From contig NZ_QYLP01000045.1 in NCBI RefSeq assembly GCF_003614925.1, positions 1 to 64,000 of the forward strand: a DNA stretch of 64,000 bases, in the 5' to 3' direction. Of this stretch, positions 54,422 to 63,795 are shown piece after piece. A program made the translations under genes and the position numbers. This DNA is from Arthrobacter celericrescens (lineage in GTDB: Bacteria > Actinomycetota > Actinomycetes > Actinomycetales > Micrococcaceae). The first letter of the stretch is position 1; every line of letters starts with the position of its first letter. Below the pieces are notes generated by a model that worked only from the letters and a program-made list of their open reading frames with translations, was not told where the DNA came from and ran no database searches.

Positions 54422-56176
54422 TCAGTACACGAGGCTGTGTACCGTGACCCGGTGGAAGCGCTGCAGTACGTCCTGGGCGTGCCGGATTTCGTTGGCCTTG
54501 CGGGCCTTGTCCCAGCCCAGCGGTCCGGCCAGGACGTCGGCCAGTTCGTTGAGCAATTCCCCGGTGACGAGTCCGCGGAAGGCAAGGGAAGTGCGGCGGA
54601 TCAGCACGTCCACGAGGTGGCCGATCTGCTCGTGCGCGGCCATGAACTCCAGTTCCCGGACGCTCAGTTCGTGGGTGGAGCGCAGCAATTCGTCGTGGCC
54701 GGCCCTCAGGTAGCCGAGGACCTCCTCGGCGCGGGTGCCGTAACGGGCCAGGAGCCCGGCCACCCGCTCGGCGCCGAAGCCCGGAGACACGTGCCGCTTG
54801 ATCCAGTCCTGCTCGCCGTCCTCGCTGGAGGGGAAGCCGGCGCCGCCGCCGATGGCGAGTTTCGCCGTCGAGACTTTGCGTTCCATGCCCAGTTCGGCGA
54901 GCACGTCGTTGCTGAGGTGCTCGGCCAGCGCGCGGAAGGTGGTCCATTTGCCGCCCACCAGGGAGAGGACGACGGCGGAGCCCGCCCCGCCGGGGACGCT
55001 CCGCTCGATGCGGTAGTCGCGGGAGACGAAGCCCGGCTGGGTGTCGTCGTGGCGGGGCAGCGGCCGGACGCCGGAGAAGCTGTAGACGATCTGGCTGCGG
55101 TCGACCCGGATAGCCGGGAACACCTTGCCCACCAAGTCGAAGAAGTAGTCGATCTCCTGCTCGGTGCAGACGGCGTCCTCGGCCATGTCCGCGTTGACGT
55201 CCGTGGTTCCCACCAGGACCCGGTCGCCCATCGGGTAGATCAGCACGATCCGGCCGTCCGTGTGCTCGAAGAAGATCTCCCGGCCGTTGCACGCGGCCAG
55301 CAGCTCCGGGTGGTCCAGCACGATGTGCGAGCCCTTGGTGCCGCCCATGAAGGTGCTGGGCTGGCCGAGCGAGTTGTTCGTCAGGTCCACCCACGCACCG
55401 GTGGTGTTGACGATGACGTCGGCCCGGAAGGTGAATTCCCCGCCGGTGAGTTCGTCGCGCAGGCGGGCTTCGCCGTCGGCCATCGACACCAGCGAGACGT
55501 AGTTGCTGGCCCGGGCGGAACCGCCGTCGAACGCGCTCCCGGCGCCGGCCTTCACGCCGTCCTGCAGCACGTCCAGGGTGAGCCGCTCCGGGTTGTGGAC
55601 CGAGGCGTCGAAGTAGGTGGCGGTGTATTTGACCTTCGGGTCCAGGGCGGGCAGTTCGGCCAGGGCCGCGTCCCGGCCGCGGAACTGGTGGCGCGGGACG
55701 CTGCCGCCGTCGCGGGAGAAGGAGTCGTACAGGCTCAGGCCGAGCTTGATGAGGAAGGCGCCGCGCTCCTTCGGCTTGCCCTGCTTGTGGGTCAGGAAAC
55801 GCATCGGGGCGGACAGGACGCCGGAGAAGGTGCTGAAGATCGGGATGGTGGTCTGCAGCGGCTTGACGTAGTGCGGGGCGATCTTCAGCAGGCGGTTGCG
55901 TTCGACGACGGACTCACGCACCAGCCGGAACTCGCCGTTCTCGAGGTAGCGGATGCCGCCGTGGATCATGTGCGAGGACGCGCCGCTGGCGCCCTGGCAG
56001 AAGTCACCGCGTTCGACGAGGGCAACGTCCACGCCCTGCAGGGCCAGGTCGCGGAAGGTGCCGACGCCGTTGATGCCTCCGCCGATGACCAGGACCCGGG
56101 CGTGGGGACGGGTACGCAGTGCTGCTGCCGAGGCCCGCTCGCCTGCTGCGGAAGGGGTGTTCGTGGTGTGTCCCAA
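54422..56176 (-). CDS. glpD: Glycerol-3-phosphate dehydrogenase (FAD, aerobic)
   Basis: Membrane-associated flavoenzyme oxidising glycerol-3-phosphate to dihydroxyacetone phosphate with electrons to quinone. FAD motif VLVIGGGINGVGTFRDLALQ at about 28-47. GASGASSHMIHGGIRYLENG and GVRPLPRHDDTQPGFVSRDY are typical. The C-terminal DAO_C helical domain runs from about 430 to the end. The TTG at 56176 was chosen because AGGAG lies 7 nt upstream and homologues begin GHTTNTP-like; it gives 584 residues. First gene of glpD-glpF-glpK. Confidence 0.95.
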   Translation of the reverse strand: MGHTTNTPSAAGERASAAALRTRPHARVLVIGGGINGVGTFRDLALQGVDVALVERGDFCQGASGASSHMIHGGIRYLENGEFRLVRESVVERNRLLKIAPHYVKPLQTTIPIFSTFSGVLSAPMRFLTHKQGKPKERGAFLIKLGLSLYDSFSRDGGSVPRHQFRGRDAALAELPALDPKVKYTATYFDASVHNPERLTLDVLQDGVKAGAGSAFDGGSARASNYVSLVSMADGEARLRDELTGGEFTFRADVIVNTTGAWVDLTNNSLGQPSTFMGGTKGSHIVLDHPELLAACNGREIFFEHTDGRIVLIYPMGDRVLVGTTDVNADMAEDAVCTEQEIDYFFDLVGKVFPAIRVDRSQIVYSFSGVRPLPRHDDTQPGFVSRDYRIERSVPGGAGSAVVLSLVGGKWTTFRALAEHLSNDVLAELGMERKVSTAKLAIGGGAGFPSSEDGEQDWIKRHVSPGFGAERVAGLLARYGTRAEEVLGYLRAGHDELLRSTHELSVRELEFMAAHEQIGHLVDVLIRRTSLAFRGLVTGELLNELADVLAGPLGWDKARKANEIRHAQDVLQRFHRVTVHSLVY

Positions 56177-56273
56177 AACTGCTCTCCTGGGGCTGGGGGT
56201 TGTGCGCCGCATCACGCCGGGCGCATCTTGCACACCCATTCTTCGAAATCGTGGAAAATGAAATCAAGCTATT

Positions 56274-56287
56274 TGCACAAACGTGCA
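56274..56287. promoter_or_regulatory. Candidate operator in the glpD / SorC-regulator intergenic region
   Basis: TGCAC-AAAC-GTGCA is a perfect 5-bp inverted repeat in the 124-nt gap between the divergent genes. A second TTGCAC half-site occurs about 45 nt away. It is a plausible binding site for the adjacent regulator, by position only. Confidence 0.35.
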
Positions 56288-56300
56288 GAACGGAGTTGGG

Positions 56301-57263
56301 ATGCCACGGTCACGACACTCGGACGCGCTCCGGGCGGCACAGATGTACTACCTTCAGGACCTCACCATGGACGCGATTGCACGGGAGCTGCGGACCTCCC
56401 GCTCCACTGTGTCCCGCCTGCTGTCCTCCGCCCGCGACACCGGGCTGGTGCAGATCCAGATCCGCAGCCCCTTGGACACGGCCCCGGAGCTGGAACGGCT
56501 CATCCGCGAGCAGTACGACGTGGACGTCCATGTGGTCCCCGTGCTGGACACCCTGAACGAGGCCGAAGCCCTGGACCGCGTGGCGATGCAGGCAGCCCGC
56601 ACCATCGGCCCGCTGGTCGATTCGAACGCAATCATCGGCATCGCCTGGGGCGCCACGATCAGCGCCGTGAGCCGGCACCTGACCCGCAAGATCACGCACG
56701 ACAGCGTCGTGGTCCAGCTCAACGGCGCCGGAAACATGCAGACCACCGGCATCACCTATGCCAGCGACATCATGCGCCGTTTCGGCATCGCCTACGGCGC
56801 CCGCGTGGAGCAGTTCCCCGTGCCCGCGTTCTTCGACCATGCCTCCACCAAAACCGCCATGTGGAAGGAGCGCAGCGTGCGGCGCGTGCTGGACCTCCAG
56901 GACCGGATGAGCATCGCGATCTTCGGCGTCGGGTCCGTCGACTCCTCGTATCCGAGCCACGTGTACGCCGGCGGCTACCTGGACGAGGACGACCTCAAGC
57001 TGCTCGCCAGTTCGGACGTGGTGGGCGACGTTGCCACGGTGTTCTTCCGCGCCGACGGCTCCTCGGACGGGATCACCCTGAACGAAAGGAGCACCGGGCC
57101 CAGCCACGAACAGCTGCGCGAGGTGAGGCGCCGCATCTGCGTCGTGTCCGGCGCGTCCAAGATCGACGGGCTGCGCGGGGCGCTCGCGGCGCGGCTCGCC
57201 ACCGAACTCATCGTGGACGAAGCCACGGCGCGACGCTTGGTGAGCTACGGTGACTCCGCGTGA
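56301..57263 (+). CDS. SorC/DeoR-type sugar-binding transcriptional regulator
   Basis: Regulator of 320 residues. The N-terminal helix-turn-helix (AAQMYYLQDLTMDAIARELR, then TSRSTVSRLLSSARDTGLV) is followed by a C-terminal sugar-binding SorC domain (about 55-315), with IGIAWGATISAVSRHL and GVGSVDSSYPSHVYAGGYL. Such proteins bind phosphorylated sugars or polyols. Divergence from glpD suggests that it controls the glycerol operon, with glycerol-3-phosphate or a related compound as effector; this is inferred from position. The ATG at 56301 has GGAG 5 nt upstream. Confidence 0.9.
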   Translation: MPRSRHSDALRAAQMYYLQDLTMDAIARELRTSRSTVSRLLSSARDTGLVQIQIRSPLDTAPELERLIREQYDVDVHVVPVLDTLNEAEALDRVAMQAARTIGPLVDSNAIIGIAWGATISAVSRHLTRKITHDSVVVQLNGAGNMQTTGITYASDIMRRFGIAYGARVEQFPVPAFFDHASTKTAMWKERSVRRVLDLQDRMSIAIFGVGSVDSSYPSHVYAGGYLDEDDLKLLASSDVVGDVATVFFRADGSSDGITLNERSTGPSHEQLREVRRRICVVSGASKIDGLRGALAARLATELIVDEATARRLVSYGDSA

Positions 57264-57277
57264 GCCCGGTGGATAGG

Positions 57278-57283
57278 TAGAGT
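57278..57283 (+). promoter_or_regulatory. -10 element of the aldo/keto reductase gene
   Basis: TAGAGT followed by 7 nt and ATG at 57291. Confidence 0.4.
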
Positions 57284-57290
57284 CTTTGCT

Positions 57291-58169
57291 ATGAAACCCT
57301 CGCCGCGCCTCAGCCTCAACAACGGCGTCCTGATCGACCAGTTGGGGTTCGGTCTGTACAAGGTCCCCCCGGCCGACGCCGCGGGGCTGGTGTCAACGGC
57401 CGTCGCCACCGGATACCGCCATTTCGACACGGCCGCCATGTACGCCAACGAGACCGGCGTGGGCAAGGGAATCGGCCGTGCGCTCGCCCCGACGGACGGC
57501 TTTGAAGACACCGGCGGGTCCGGGGAGGAGTTCCACTCGCTCTCCCGCAACGACATCTTCGTCACCACCAAGCTGTGGAACGACGACCAGGGCTACGACT
57601 CCACCTTGCGCGCCTTCGACGAGTCCATGACACGGCTGGGCCTGGACCACGTGGACCTCTACCTGATCCACTGGCCGTGCGCCGGCCGCGGGCTGTTCCA
57701 GGAAAGCTACAAGGCCATGGAGACCCTCTACCGCGAGGGCCGTGTCCGGGCCATCGGCGTTTCCAACTTCCAGGCCGCGCACCTGGAGACCCTCATGTCG
57801 TCCGCGGAAGTGGTTCCGGCGGTCAACCAGATCGAACTCCACCCGTGGCTGCAGCAGGGCAAACTCCGGGCCCTTCACGAGCAGCTGGGCATCCGCACCG
57901 AGGCCTGGAGCCCGCTCGGCCGCGGCCACGTGCTGGCGGACCCGGCCATCCTGGCGCTCGCCGAAAAGCACGGCAGGACGCCGGCCCAGATCGTGATCCG
58001 CTGGCACCTGCAGCTGGGCAACATCGTCATCCCCAAGGCGAGTTCCGGTTCCCGCATCGAGGAAAACTTCAGAGTGTTCGACTTCGAGCTGCCCGCCGAA
58101 GACATGGACGGCCTGGCCTCCCTCGAACGCCACCACCGCACGGGCTCGCACCCGGACAACGTCAACTAA
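57291..58169 (+). CDS. Aldo/keto reductase
   Basis: NADPH-dependent oxidoreductase of 292 residues with the AKR barrel. The catalytic tetrad is visible as Asp and Tyr in HFDTAAMYANETGVGKGI (about 44-61), Lys in FVTTKLWND and His in YLIHWPCAG. Cofactor contacts are IGVSNFQAAHL, VNQIELHPWLQQ, AWSPLGRG and the C-terminal IPKASSGSRIEENFRVFDF. It resembles the AKR5 group of 2,5-diketo-gluconate reductases, but substrates are broad in this family. Its own -10 suggests a separate leaderless transcript. Confidence 0.92.
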   Translation: MKPSPRLSLNNGVLIDQLGFGLYKVPPADAAGLVSTAVATGYRHFDTAAMYANETGVGKGIGRALAPTDGFEDTGGSGEEFHSLSRNDIFVTTKLWNDDQGYDSTLRAFDESMTRLGLDHVDLYLIHWPCAGRGLFQESYKAMETLYREGRVRAIGVSNFQAAHLETLMSSAEVVPAVNQIELHPWLQQGKLRALHEQLGIRTEAWSPLGRGHVLADPAILALAEKHGRTPAQIVIRWHLQLGNIVIPKASSGSRIEENFRVFDFELPAEDMDGLASLERHHRTGSHPDNVN

Positions 58170-58215
58170 GAGCGCCGCCCATGAAGAGCGCTGCCAACTA
58201 GACCCCCAGCCGACT

Positions 58216-58221
58216 TAGGAT
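58216..58221 (+). promoter_or_regulatory. -10 element of the alpha/beta hydrolase-GT4 pair
   Basis: TAGGAT followed by 7 nt and ATG at 58229. Confidence 0.4.
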
Positions 58222-58228
58222 CCTACGC

Positions 58229-59173
58229 ATGGAACAACTGGACACCGGCCGCTCCGGCCCCGCACCGGACCCGCAGGCGGCGTTCTTCAGCCCGTCCCTC
58301 GCCGGACGGACCCGCGCCTCGGACCTGGAGCTCGACGGCGGCACTGTCGCCTACTGGTCCTACGAACCGGTCCGCGCCACACCCGCCACCCGCACGATCC
58401 TGGTGATCCACGGGTTCCGCGGCGACCACCACGGGCTGCTGCGCGTGGTCGACATGCTGCCGGAGATGCGCATCGTTGTTCCGGACCTTCCTGGGTTCGG
58501 CAGTTCCGACGCCTTCGCCCGGGACGAGCACACCGTGGAGCGCTACGGGAAGTTCATCTCCGACTTCATGGCCGCCCTCGGCCTCGGACGCGACACTGTG
58601 CTGTTGGGGCATTCCTTCGGCTCCATCATCGCCAGCCATTTCGTCGCGGCGCACCCCGGCGCCGTCACTCCCCTGGTGCTGATCAACCCCATCGCCCTCC
58701 CCGCGCTGGAGGGCCCCAAGGGCCTGATGACCAAGCTCGCCGTGTTCTACTACCAGCTGTCCGCACGGCTGCCGCGGCGGCTGGGCCTGGCCCTGCTGCG
58801 GAACCGGCTGATCGTGCGCGTCATGAGCGAAACCATGGCCAAGACCCGCGACAAGCCGCTGCGCGGATTCGTGCACGCCCAGCACGATGCCTACTTCTCC
58901 GCCTTCGCGGACCGGAACAGCCTGCTCGAATCGTTCAAGGCCTCGGTGTCCAGCCACGTGGCCGAGGCGGCGCCCCGGCTGCGGCTGCCGGTCCTGCTCA
59001 TCGCCGGCGAAAAGGACGAGATTGCCACCCTGCCCGCGCAGCACAAGCTGCTGGAAGCGCTGCCGGACGGCCGCCTCGTGGTGATTCCCGGCGTCGGGCA
59101 CCTGATCCACTACGAGACGCCGGAACCCGCAGCCGCCGCCATCCGCACCTTCCTGGAGGAACATCCCGCGTGA
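58229..59173 (+). CDS. Alpha/beta hydrolase
   Basis: Hydrolase of 314 residues. Oxyanion region LVIHGFRGDHHG near 54-65, PDLPGFGSSD near 88-97, nucleophile elbow LLGHSFGSIIASHF near 127-140, and the late histidine in IPGVGHLIHYETPEPAA with an Asp in GEKDEIATL. No signal peptide. The stop overlaps the next GTG by 4 nt, so it is co-translated with a glycosyltransferase. This suggests a role in assembling or modifying a glycolipid or polysaccharide, but substrate is unknown. Confidence 0.86.
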   Translation: MEQLDTGRSGPAPDPQAAFFSPSLAGRTRASDLELDGGTVAYWSYEPVRATPATRTILVIHGFRGDHHGLLRVVDMLPEMRIVVPDLPGFGSSDAFARDEHTVERYGKFISDFMAALGLGRDTVLLGHSFGSIIASHFVAAHPGAVTPLVLINPIALPALEGPKGLMTKLAVFYYQLSARLPRRLGLALLRNRLIVRVMSETMAKTRDKPLRGFVHAQHDAYFSAFADRNSLLESFKASVSSHVAEAAPRLRLPVLLIAGEKDEIATLPAQHKLLEALPDGRLVVIPGVGHLIHYETPEPAAAAIRTFLEEHPA

Positions 59174-60255
59174 AAATCGTCATCGACGCCCGGTTTACCC
59201 GGACCGACCACCACGACGGGATCAGCCGCTACGGCTCAAGCCTCATCGCGGCCACCGCGAAGATCGCCGACGTGACCATGCTGATCAGCGATACGCGCCA
59301 GCTGGCCTTGCTGCCGGACGTGCCCCATGTGCTCGTCAACAGCCCGCTCTCGCCGATGGAGCTCTTCGTGGCCCGGGAGGTCAACAAGCTCGGGGCAGAC
59401 GTGGTGGTGTGCCCCATGCAGACCATGGGCACCCTGGGCCGTAAGTACGGGCTCGTCCTGACCCTGCACGACCTCATCTACTACGAGCACCCCGCTCCCC
59501 CGGGCTTCCTGCCCGCGCCAGTGCGGCTGCTGTGGCGGCTCTACCACAAAGCCTTCTGGCCACAGCGGGTCCTGCTGAACCGGGCCGACGTCGTGGCCAC
59601 CATCAGCCACACCACCGAAGCCCTCATGGCCAAGTACCGCCTGACGAGGCGGCCGGTGCGGATCGTCGGGAACGCACCGCAGCCGGGCCAGCAGCCGCGG
59701 GACCCGGAGGCCGGTGCCGACAAGTCGCTGCTCTACATGGGCTCGTTCATGCCGTACAAGAACGTGGACACCATGATCCGAGGCATGGCCGGCCTTCCCG
59801 GATTCACCCTGCACCTGCTCAGCCGGATCACCCCGCAGCGCCGTGCCGAACTCGAGGCCCTGGTGCCCGCCGGGGCGGACGTCCGCTTCCACAACGGCGT
59901 CACGGACGGGGAATACAGCGACCTGCTTGCCAAGGCGACCGCCTTGGTGAGCCTGTCCCGCGCCGAAGGCTACGGACTTCCCCTGGTCGAGGCCATGGCC
60001 CTGGGCACCCCCGTGATCGCCAGCGACATCCCGATCTTCCGGGAAGTGGGCTCCGACGCCGCCAGCTATGTGGACCCGGATTCGCCCGCCGCGTTCACGG
60101 CCGCGGTGCAGGAACTGCAGGGCGCGCAGTTCTGGCAGAAGCGCTCGCGCCGTTCGGTGGAGCGGGCAGCTGACTTCAGCTGGGAGGATTCGGCCCGGCA
60201 GTTGCTCGCCGTGGCGGAAGAAGTCGTGGCCCTGCGGGGCCGGAAGCGGCGCTGA
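59170..60255 (+). CDS. Glycosyltransferase family 4
   Basis: Retaining GT-B glycosyltransferase of 361 residues. The N-terminal domain has KIVIDARFTRTDHHDGISRY (acceptor side) and LTLHDLIYYEHPAPPGF. The C-terminal donor domain has YMGSFMPYKNVDTMIRG and SRAEGYGLPLVEAMALGTPV with the EGxGLPxxE motif, then IASDIPIFREVGSDAASYVD. The GTG start overlaps the upstream hydrolase stop. Acceptor and donor unknown. It is convergent with priA, with only 9 nt between. Confidence 0.9.
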   Translation: MKIVIDARFTRTDHHDGISRYGSSLIAATAKIADVTMLISDTRQLALLPDVPHVLVNSPLSPMELFVAREVNKLGADVVVCPMQTMGTLGRKYGLVLTLHDLIYYEHPAPPGFLPAPVRLLWRLYHKAFWPQRVLLNRADVVATISHTTEALMAKYRLTRRPVRIVGNAPQPGQQPRDPEAGADKSLLYMGSFMPYKNVDTMIRGMAGLPGFTLHLLSRITPQRRAELEALVPAGADVRFHNGVTDGEYSDLLAKATALVSLSRAEGYGLPLVEAMALGTPVIASDIPIFREVGSDAASYVDPDSPAAFTAAVQELQGAQFWQKRSRRSVERAADFSWEDSARQLLAVAEEVVALRGRKRR

Positions 60256-60264
60256 GCGCTTCGG

Positions 60265-62403
60265 TTACAGCACGTCCACGCCGTCGAGCCTGAGCTGCAC
60301 GGGGCCCGCGGTCCGCTTCGCCGCACTCGCGGCCTTCACGGCGCGCATCTCCTTGGTGGCCTGCGCCGCCTGGCCGTAGGGAATGAACAGCAGGGTGCGG
60401 ACGTCGGCCTCCTCGGGCTGGCTTCCCTGCCGGGCGGCCGACACCGAGAGCGGGGACGGCCCGACGGCGCGCAGCTCCAGCGAGCGGCCGAGGGCACCGG
60501 TGAAATGCACGACGTCGGCGCGCGGCCCGGTCACGGAAGCGACGCGTACCGCGGGCGGCAGTTTCAGTTCCTGGCGCAGGGCCAGTTCCCGGGCGGCGAA
60601 GCCGGCAGGGTCCCAGCGCAGCAGGGCACCGGTGGCCGTGCTGTCGTCAGCGGTGACCACCACCAGCCCGCCGTCGGACGCCGGACGGACCAGGGCGGCC
60701 GCGTTGAACCAGCGCCGCACGGTGTCCTCCCCGGCGCGCAGGTTTTCACGCCGGAGCAATGAAGCGCCGTCCAGGAGCAGTGCCGCCGCGTAGCCGGCGT
60801 CGGCCACGGGTTCGGCGCCGATCGTGGCAACCACCAGCGCAGGCGCTGTTCCGACCCTGGCCTTCACTTGGTCTCCCGACGACGTGATGACCGTCTTCCC
60901 CGGAAAGGCGCGGCCGAGTTCCTCGGCAGTCCGCAGCACCCCGGCGGCACCGCGCCGCAGCCGCCGTCCGCCGCAGTGCCTGCAGTGCCATTCGGGCGCA
61001 GGAGTGGAGCACCAGCGGCATTGCGGCGGCGAGGAAGGCCCCGTGACGGCGAGGGGCCCCTGGCAATTGGTGCAGCGCGCCGGTTCCCGGCAGTCCTCGC
61101 ACACCAGCGACGGGGCGTAACCGGCACGCGCCACCTGCACCAGCACCGGTCCGCGTTCCAGCCCTTCCTTCGCGGCGCGCCACGCCGCTCCGGGCAGCCT
61201 GGCGATGCGGGCCAGGGGGTCCCGCTCCTGTTCGAAGCTGTCGGCGGTGTTCAGGACGCGCGGGGTCCTGCTGCGGACCACAGGCCGCGGGGCTTCGACC
61301 GGCACTGCCCAGCCGGTGCCGACCAGACGCTGCAGTTCGGTGCTCCGGCTGTGCGCGGCCATGAGGCAGGCCGCTGATTCCTGTTCGCTGCGCAGCAACA
61401 GGACCTCGCGGCTGTGGGCGTAGGGTGCGCGCTGGTCGATGTGGAGGTCGTCGCCGTCGTCCCAGCACACCACGAGGCCGAGGTCCTGCACGGGCGCGTA
61501 CGCCGCCGAGCGGGTGCCGACAGCCACTCCCGCGTCGCCGCGGAGCAGCCTCAGGTAGCTCCGGTAGCGCGGCGTCTGGCCGTCCTCGGCGGTGAGCCGC
61601 GCGACATCCGCGGCGGGGAGGACCTCCAGGAGGGCCTGCTCCATGCGGTCAAGGTCCCGGTGGTCCGGAACGACGACGACCGCGCCCCGCCCCGAGGACC
61701 GCACGGCGGCGACGGCCGCCGCTACCAGGCGGGGCCAGCCGTCCGGGCCGTAGCCCTGCACGGCCGTGAGGACGGCGTGCGGGGATCCGCCAGCCGCTAG
61801 GTGCTGGAGGAAGGCGGTGCCGTTGCCGTAGGAGGCCCAGCTTCCGGCGGTATCGCGCCGGATGGCCGTGATTTGTTCCCCTTCTGTGCCCGATTTCGGG
61901 GCGTCGTGGAGTTCGTCCCCGGCGAGATAGCCCTTCTCTAGGCCGGCAACGCGGGGCGGGATGGCGGTGCGCAGCACATCGCTGAGCGTTCCGGCGTACC
62001 GGCCGGCGACGGCGGACGCGAGGGCCAGCAGGGACGGGCCCAGCACCGGGACCTCCGAAACCACTTTAAGCAGGGGAACGAGCGCCGGTCCGCCCGGGTC
62101 GTATCCCTTCCGCTCGAGGATGTAGCCGCTGAGTTCCTGGCCGTTGAAGCGCACCTTGACGCGGACGCCGGGCAGCGCGGAATCCGCCAGTTTGGCGGGC
62201 ACGCTGTAGTCGAAGGGCCTGTCCAGGTGCGGCAACGGAGATTCAATCAGCACCGCGGCCACGGGATCCACCGCTGCCGGCTCGGGGCCGCCCGCGGCGG
62301 ACTGTGCGGGGAATCCCTGCAGCAGGGAGGGCTGGCGTGCCGACGCCGCAGCGGAAGGGTTCCCGGCCAGGGGGAACAATCCGTCCTCGCCCATCGTGGT
62401 CAC
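60265..62403 (-). CDS. priA: Primosomal protein N' (PriA), helicase motifs missing
   Basis: Replication-restart protein of 712 residues. The N-terminal 3'-DNA-binding domain (VAAVLIESPLPHLDRPFDYS) and the zinc-binding region are conserved. CEDC, CTNC, CRWC and CRHC are spaced as in PriA at about 425-470. However, no Walker A GxGKT is present where expected (LAAGGSPHAVLTAV), and the DEEH box is replaced by CWDDGDD. Loss of ATPase motifs is known for actinobacterial PriA, which presumably acts as a scaffold for primosome loading. It lies downstream of metK, separated by two hairpins. Confidence 0.92.
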   Translation of the reverse strand: MTTMGEDGLFPLAGNPSAAASARQPSLLQGFPAQSAAGGPEPAAVDPVAAVLIESPLPHLDRPFDYSVPAKLADSALPGVRVKVRFNGQELSGYILERKGYDPGGPALVPLLKVVSEVPVLGPSLLALASAVAGRYAGTLSDVLRTAIPPRVAGLEKGYLAGDELHDAPKSGTEGEQITAIRRDTAGSWASYGNGTAFLQHLAAGGSPHAVLTAVQGYGPDGWPRLVAAAVAAVRSSGRGAVVVVPDHRDLDRMEQALLEVLPAADVARLTAEDGQTPRYRSYLRLLRGDAGVAVGTRSAAYAPVQDLGLVVCWDDGDDLHIDQRAPYAHSREVLLLRSEQESAACLMAAHSRSTELQRLVGTGWAVPVEAPRPVVRSRTPRVLNTADSFEQERDPLARIARLPGAAWRAAKEGLERGPVLVQVARAGYAPSLVCEDCREPARCTNCQGPLAVTGPSSPPQCRWCSTPAPEWHCRHCGGRRLRRGAAGVLRTAEELGRAFPGKTVITSSGDQVKARVGTAPALVVATIGAEPVADAGYAAALLLDGASLLRRENLRAGEDTVRRWFNAAALVRPASDGGLVVVTADDSTATGALLRWDPAGFAARELALRQELKLPPAVRVASVTGPRADVVHFTGALGRSLELRAVGPSPLSVSAARQGSQPEEADVRTLLFIPYGQAAQATKEMRAVKAASAAKRTAGPVQLRLDGVDVL

Positions 62404-62423
62404 CCCCTGTCCTCCGGCTCCGG

Positions 62424-62455
62424 CCCTTGCTTTGCTGGCACCAGCAAAGCAAGGG
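62424..62455 (-). terminator. Terminator between metK and priA
   Basis: Perfect 15-bp stem (CCCTTGCTTTGCTGG / CCAGCAAAGCAAGGG) with a 2-nt loop. A second, smaller hairpin GCACTG/CAGTGC follows at 62456-62474, closer to the metK stop. Confidence 0.7.
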
Positions 62456-62493
62456 GCACTGACATTTTCAGTGCAGCGTCGCCGGCGGCCGGG

Positions 62494-63720
62494 TCAGGCG
62501 TTGAAGAATTCCTTCAACTCCGCCACGCGGTCCAGGCGTTCCCAGGTGAAGTCCGGCTCGTCCCGGCCGAAGTGGCCGTGGGCGGCGGTCTTGGTGTAGA
62601 TCGGACGCTTCAGGTCGAGGGCGTCGATGATCGCGCGGGGGCGCAGGTCGAAGATCTCGGCGATGGCTTCGCTGATGCGGGCCGGATCGACGGTTTCGGT
62701 GCCGAAGGTCTCCACATAGGTTCCCACCGGGCGCGCCTGGCCGATCGCGTAGGCGATCTGGATCTCGGCGCGCCGGGCCAGGCCCGCGGCCACCACGTTC
62801 TTGGCGACCCAGCGCATGGCGTAGGCGGCCGAACGGTCCACCTTCGACGGGTCCTTGCCGGAGAAGGCGCCGCCGCCGTGGCGGGAGAAGCCGCCGTAGG
62901 TGTCCACGATGATCTTGCGGCCGGTGAGGCCGGCGTCGCCCACCGGGCCGCCGATCACGAAGGCGCCGGCCGGGTTGAGGATGTTCAGGGCACGGGACGT
63001 GTCCAGCTCGGAAGCTTCCAACACCGGCTTGATGACGTGCTCGGCAAGGTCGGCGCGCAGGAGTTCGAGCTTGGTTCCCTCGGCATGCTGGCTGGAGATG
63101 ACCACCGTTTCGACCGAGACGGGACGGTCGCCGTCGTACCCGACGGTCACCTGGGTCTTGCCGTCCGGCCGCAGGTACGCCAATTCGCCGCTCTTGCGGA
63201 CGTCGGTGAGCCGCTCGGAGAGGCGGTGGGCCAGCCAGATCGGGGTGGGCATGTAGGAGTGGGTTTCATCGCTGGCGTAGCCGAACATGATGCCCTGGTC
63301 GCCGGCACCCTGGAGGTCGTAGTCGTCCTCCTGGCGGCCTTCGCGGGCTTCGAGCGAGTTGAAGACGCCGCCGGCGATGTCGTTGGACTGCTGGCCGATG
63401 GACACCGACACGCCGCAGCGGGCGCCGTCGAAGCCGTTGGCCGAGGAGTCGTAGCCGATGCCCAGGATGGTCTCGCGGACGATCTGCGGGATTTCGACGT
63501 AGGCGTCGGTGGTGACTTCACCGGCAACATGCACCAGGCCCGTGGTGGCCATGGTTTCCACCGCGACGCGGGACTCCGGGTCGGCGGCAAGGAGGGCGTC
63601 GAGGATCGCGTCGCTGATCTGGTCGCAGATCTTGTCCGGGTGCCCTTCGGTGACTGACTCTGAGGTGAAGAGCCGGAGCTTGGACGGATTTCCGTGGGCG
63701 TGGTGCAGGGGTAAAGTCAC
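62494..63720 (-). CDS. metK: S-adenosylmethionine synthetase
   Basis: Makes S-adenosylmethionine from methionine and ATP. Motifs in the 408-residue protein: [20 protein letters not shown] near 18-37, the [12 protein letters not shown] signature near 135, and the P-loop-like [19 protein letters not shown] near 277. [19 protein letters not shown] follows toward the C-terminus. The GTG start at 63720 has AAGG 7 nt upstream. It lies between coaBC and priA, a common actinobacterial order. I saw no SAM riboswitch in the 75-nt gap upstream. Confidence 0.97.
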   Translation of the reverse strand: MTLPLHHAHGNPSKLRLFTSESVTEGHPDKICDQISDAILDALLAADPESRVAVETMATTGLVHVAGEVTTDAYVEIPQIVRETILGIGYDSSANGFDGARCGVSVSIGQQSNDIAGGVFNSLEAREGRQEDDYDLQGAGDQGIMFGYASDETHSYMPTPIWLAHRLSERLTDVRKSGELAYLRPDGKTQVTVGYDGDRPVSVETVVISSQHAEGTKLELLRADLAEHVIKPVLEASELDTSRALNILNPAGAFVIGGPVGDAGLTGRKIIVDTYGGFSRHGGGAFSGKDPSKVDRSAAYAMRWVAKNVVAAGLARRAEIQIAYAIGQARPVGTYVETFGTETVDPARISEAIAEIFDLRPRAIIDALDLKRPIYTKTAAHGHFGRDEPDFTWERLDRVAELKEFFNA

Positions 63721-63741
63721 GTGACTACCTTACTTGGTTGA

Positions 63742-63768
63742 GGGACAACGGCCGGTGCCGTGTGTCCC
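63742..63768 (-). terminator. Hairpin between coaBC and metK
   Basis: GGGACA-ACGGC pairs with GCCGT-TGTCCC (one bulged G) around a 4-nt loop. It could end coaBC transcripts or be part of the metK leader. No T-run. Confidence 0.35.
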
Positions 63769-63795
63769 CGTGCTAAGGATGCTGCCGATGCGGCG

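Noticed and set aside
54377..57253. 958-codon plus-strand frame opposite glpD
   Set aside because: Antisense to glpD and out of frame with the SorC-family gene; not protein-like.
63721..63795. SAM riboswitch upstream of metK
   Set aside because: The gap is only 75 nt and contains one simple hairpin; no SAM-I, SAM-II or SAM-IV core is recognisable.
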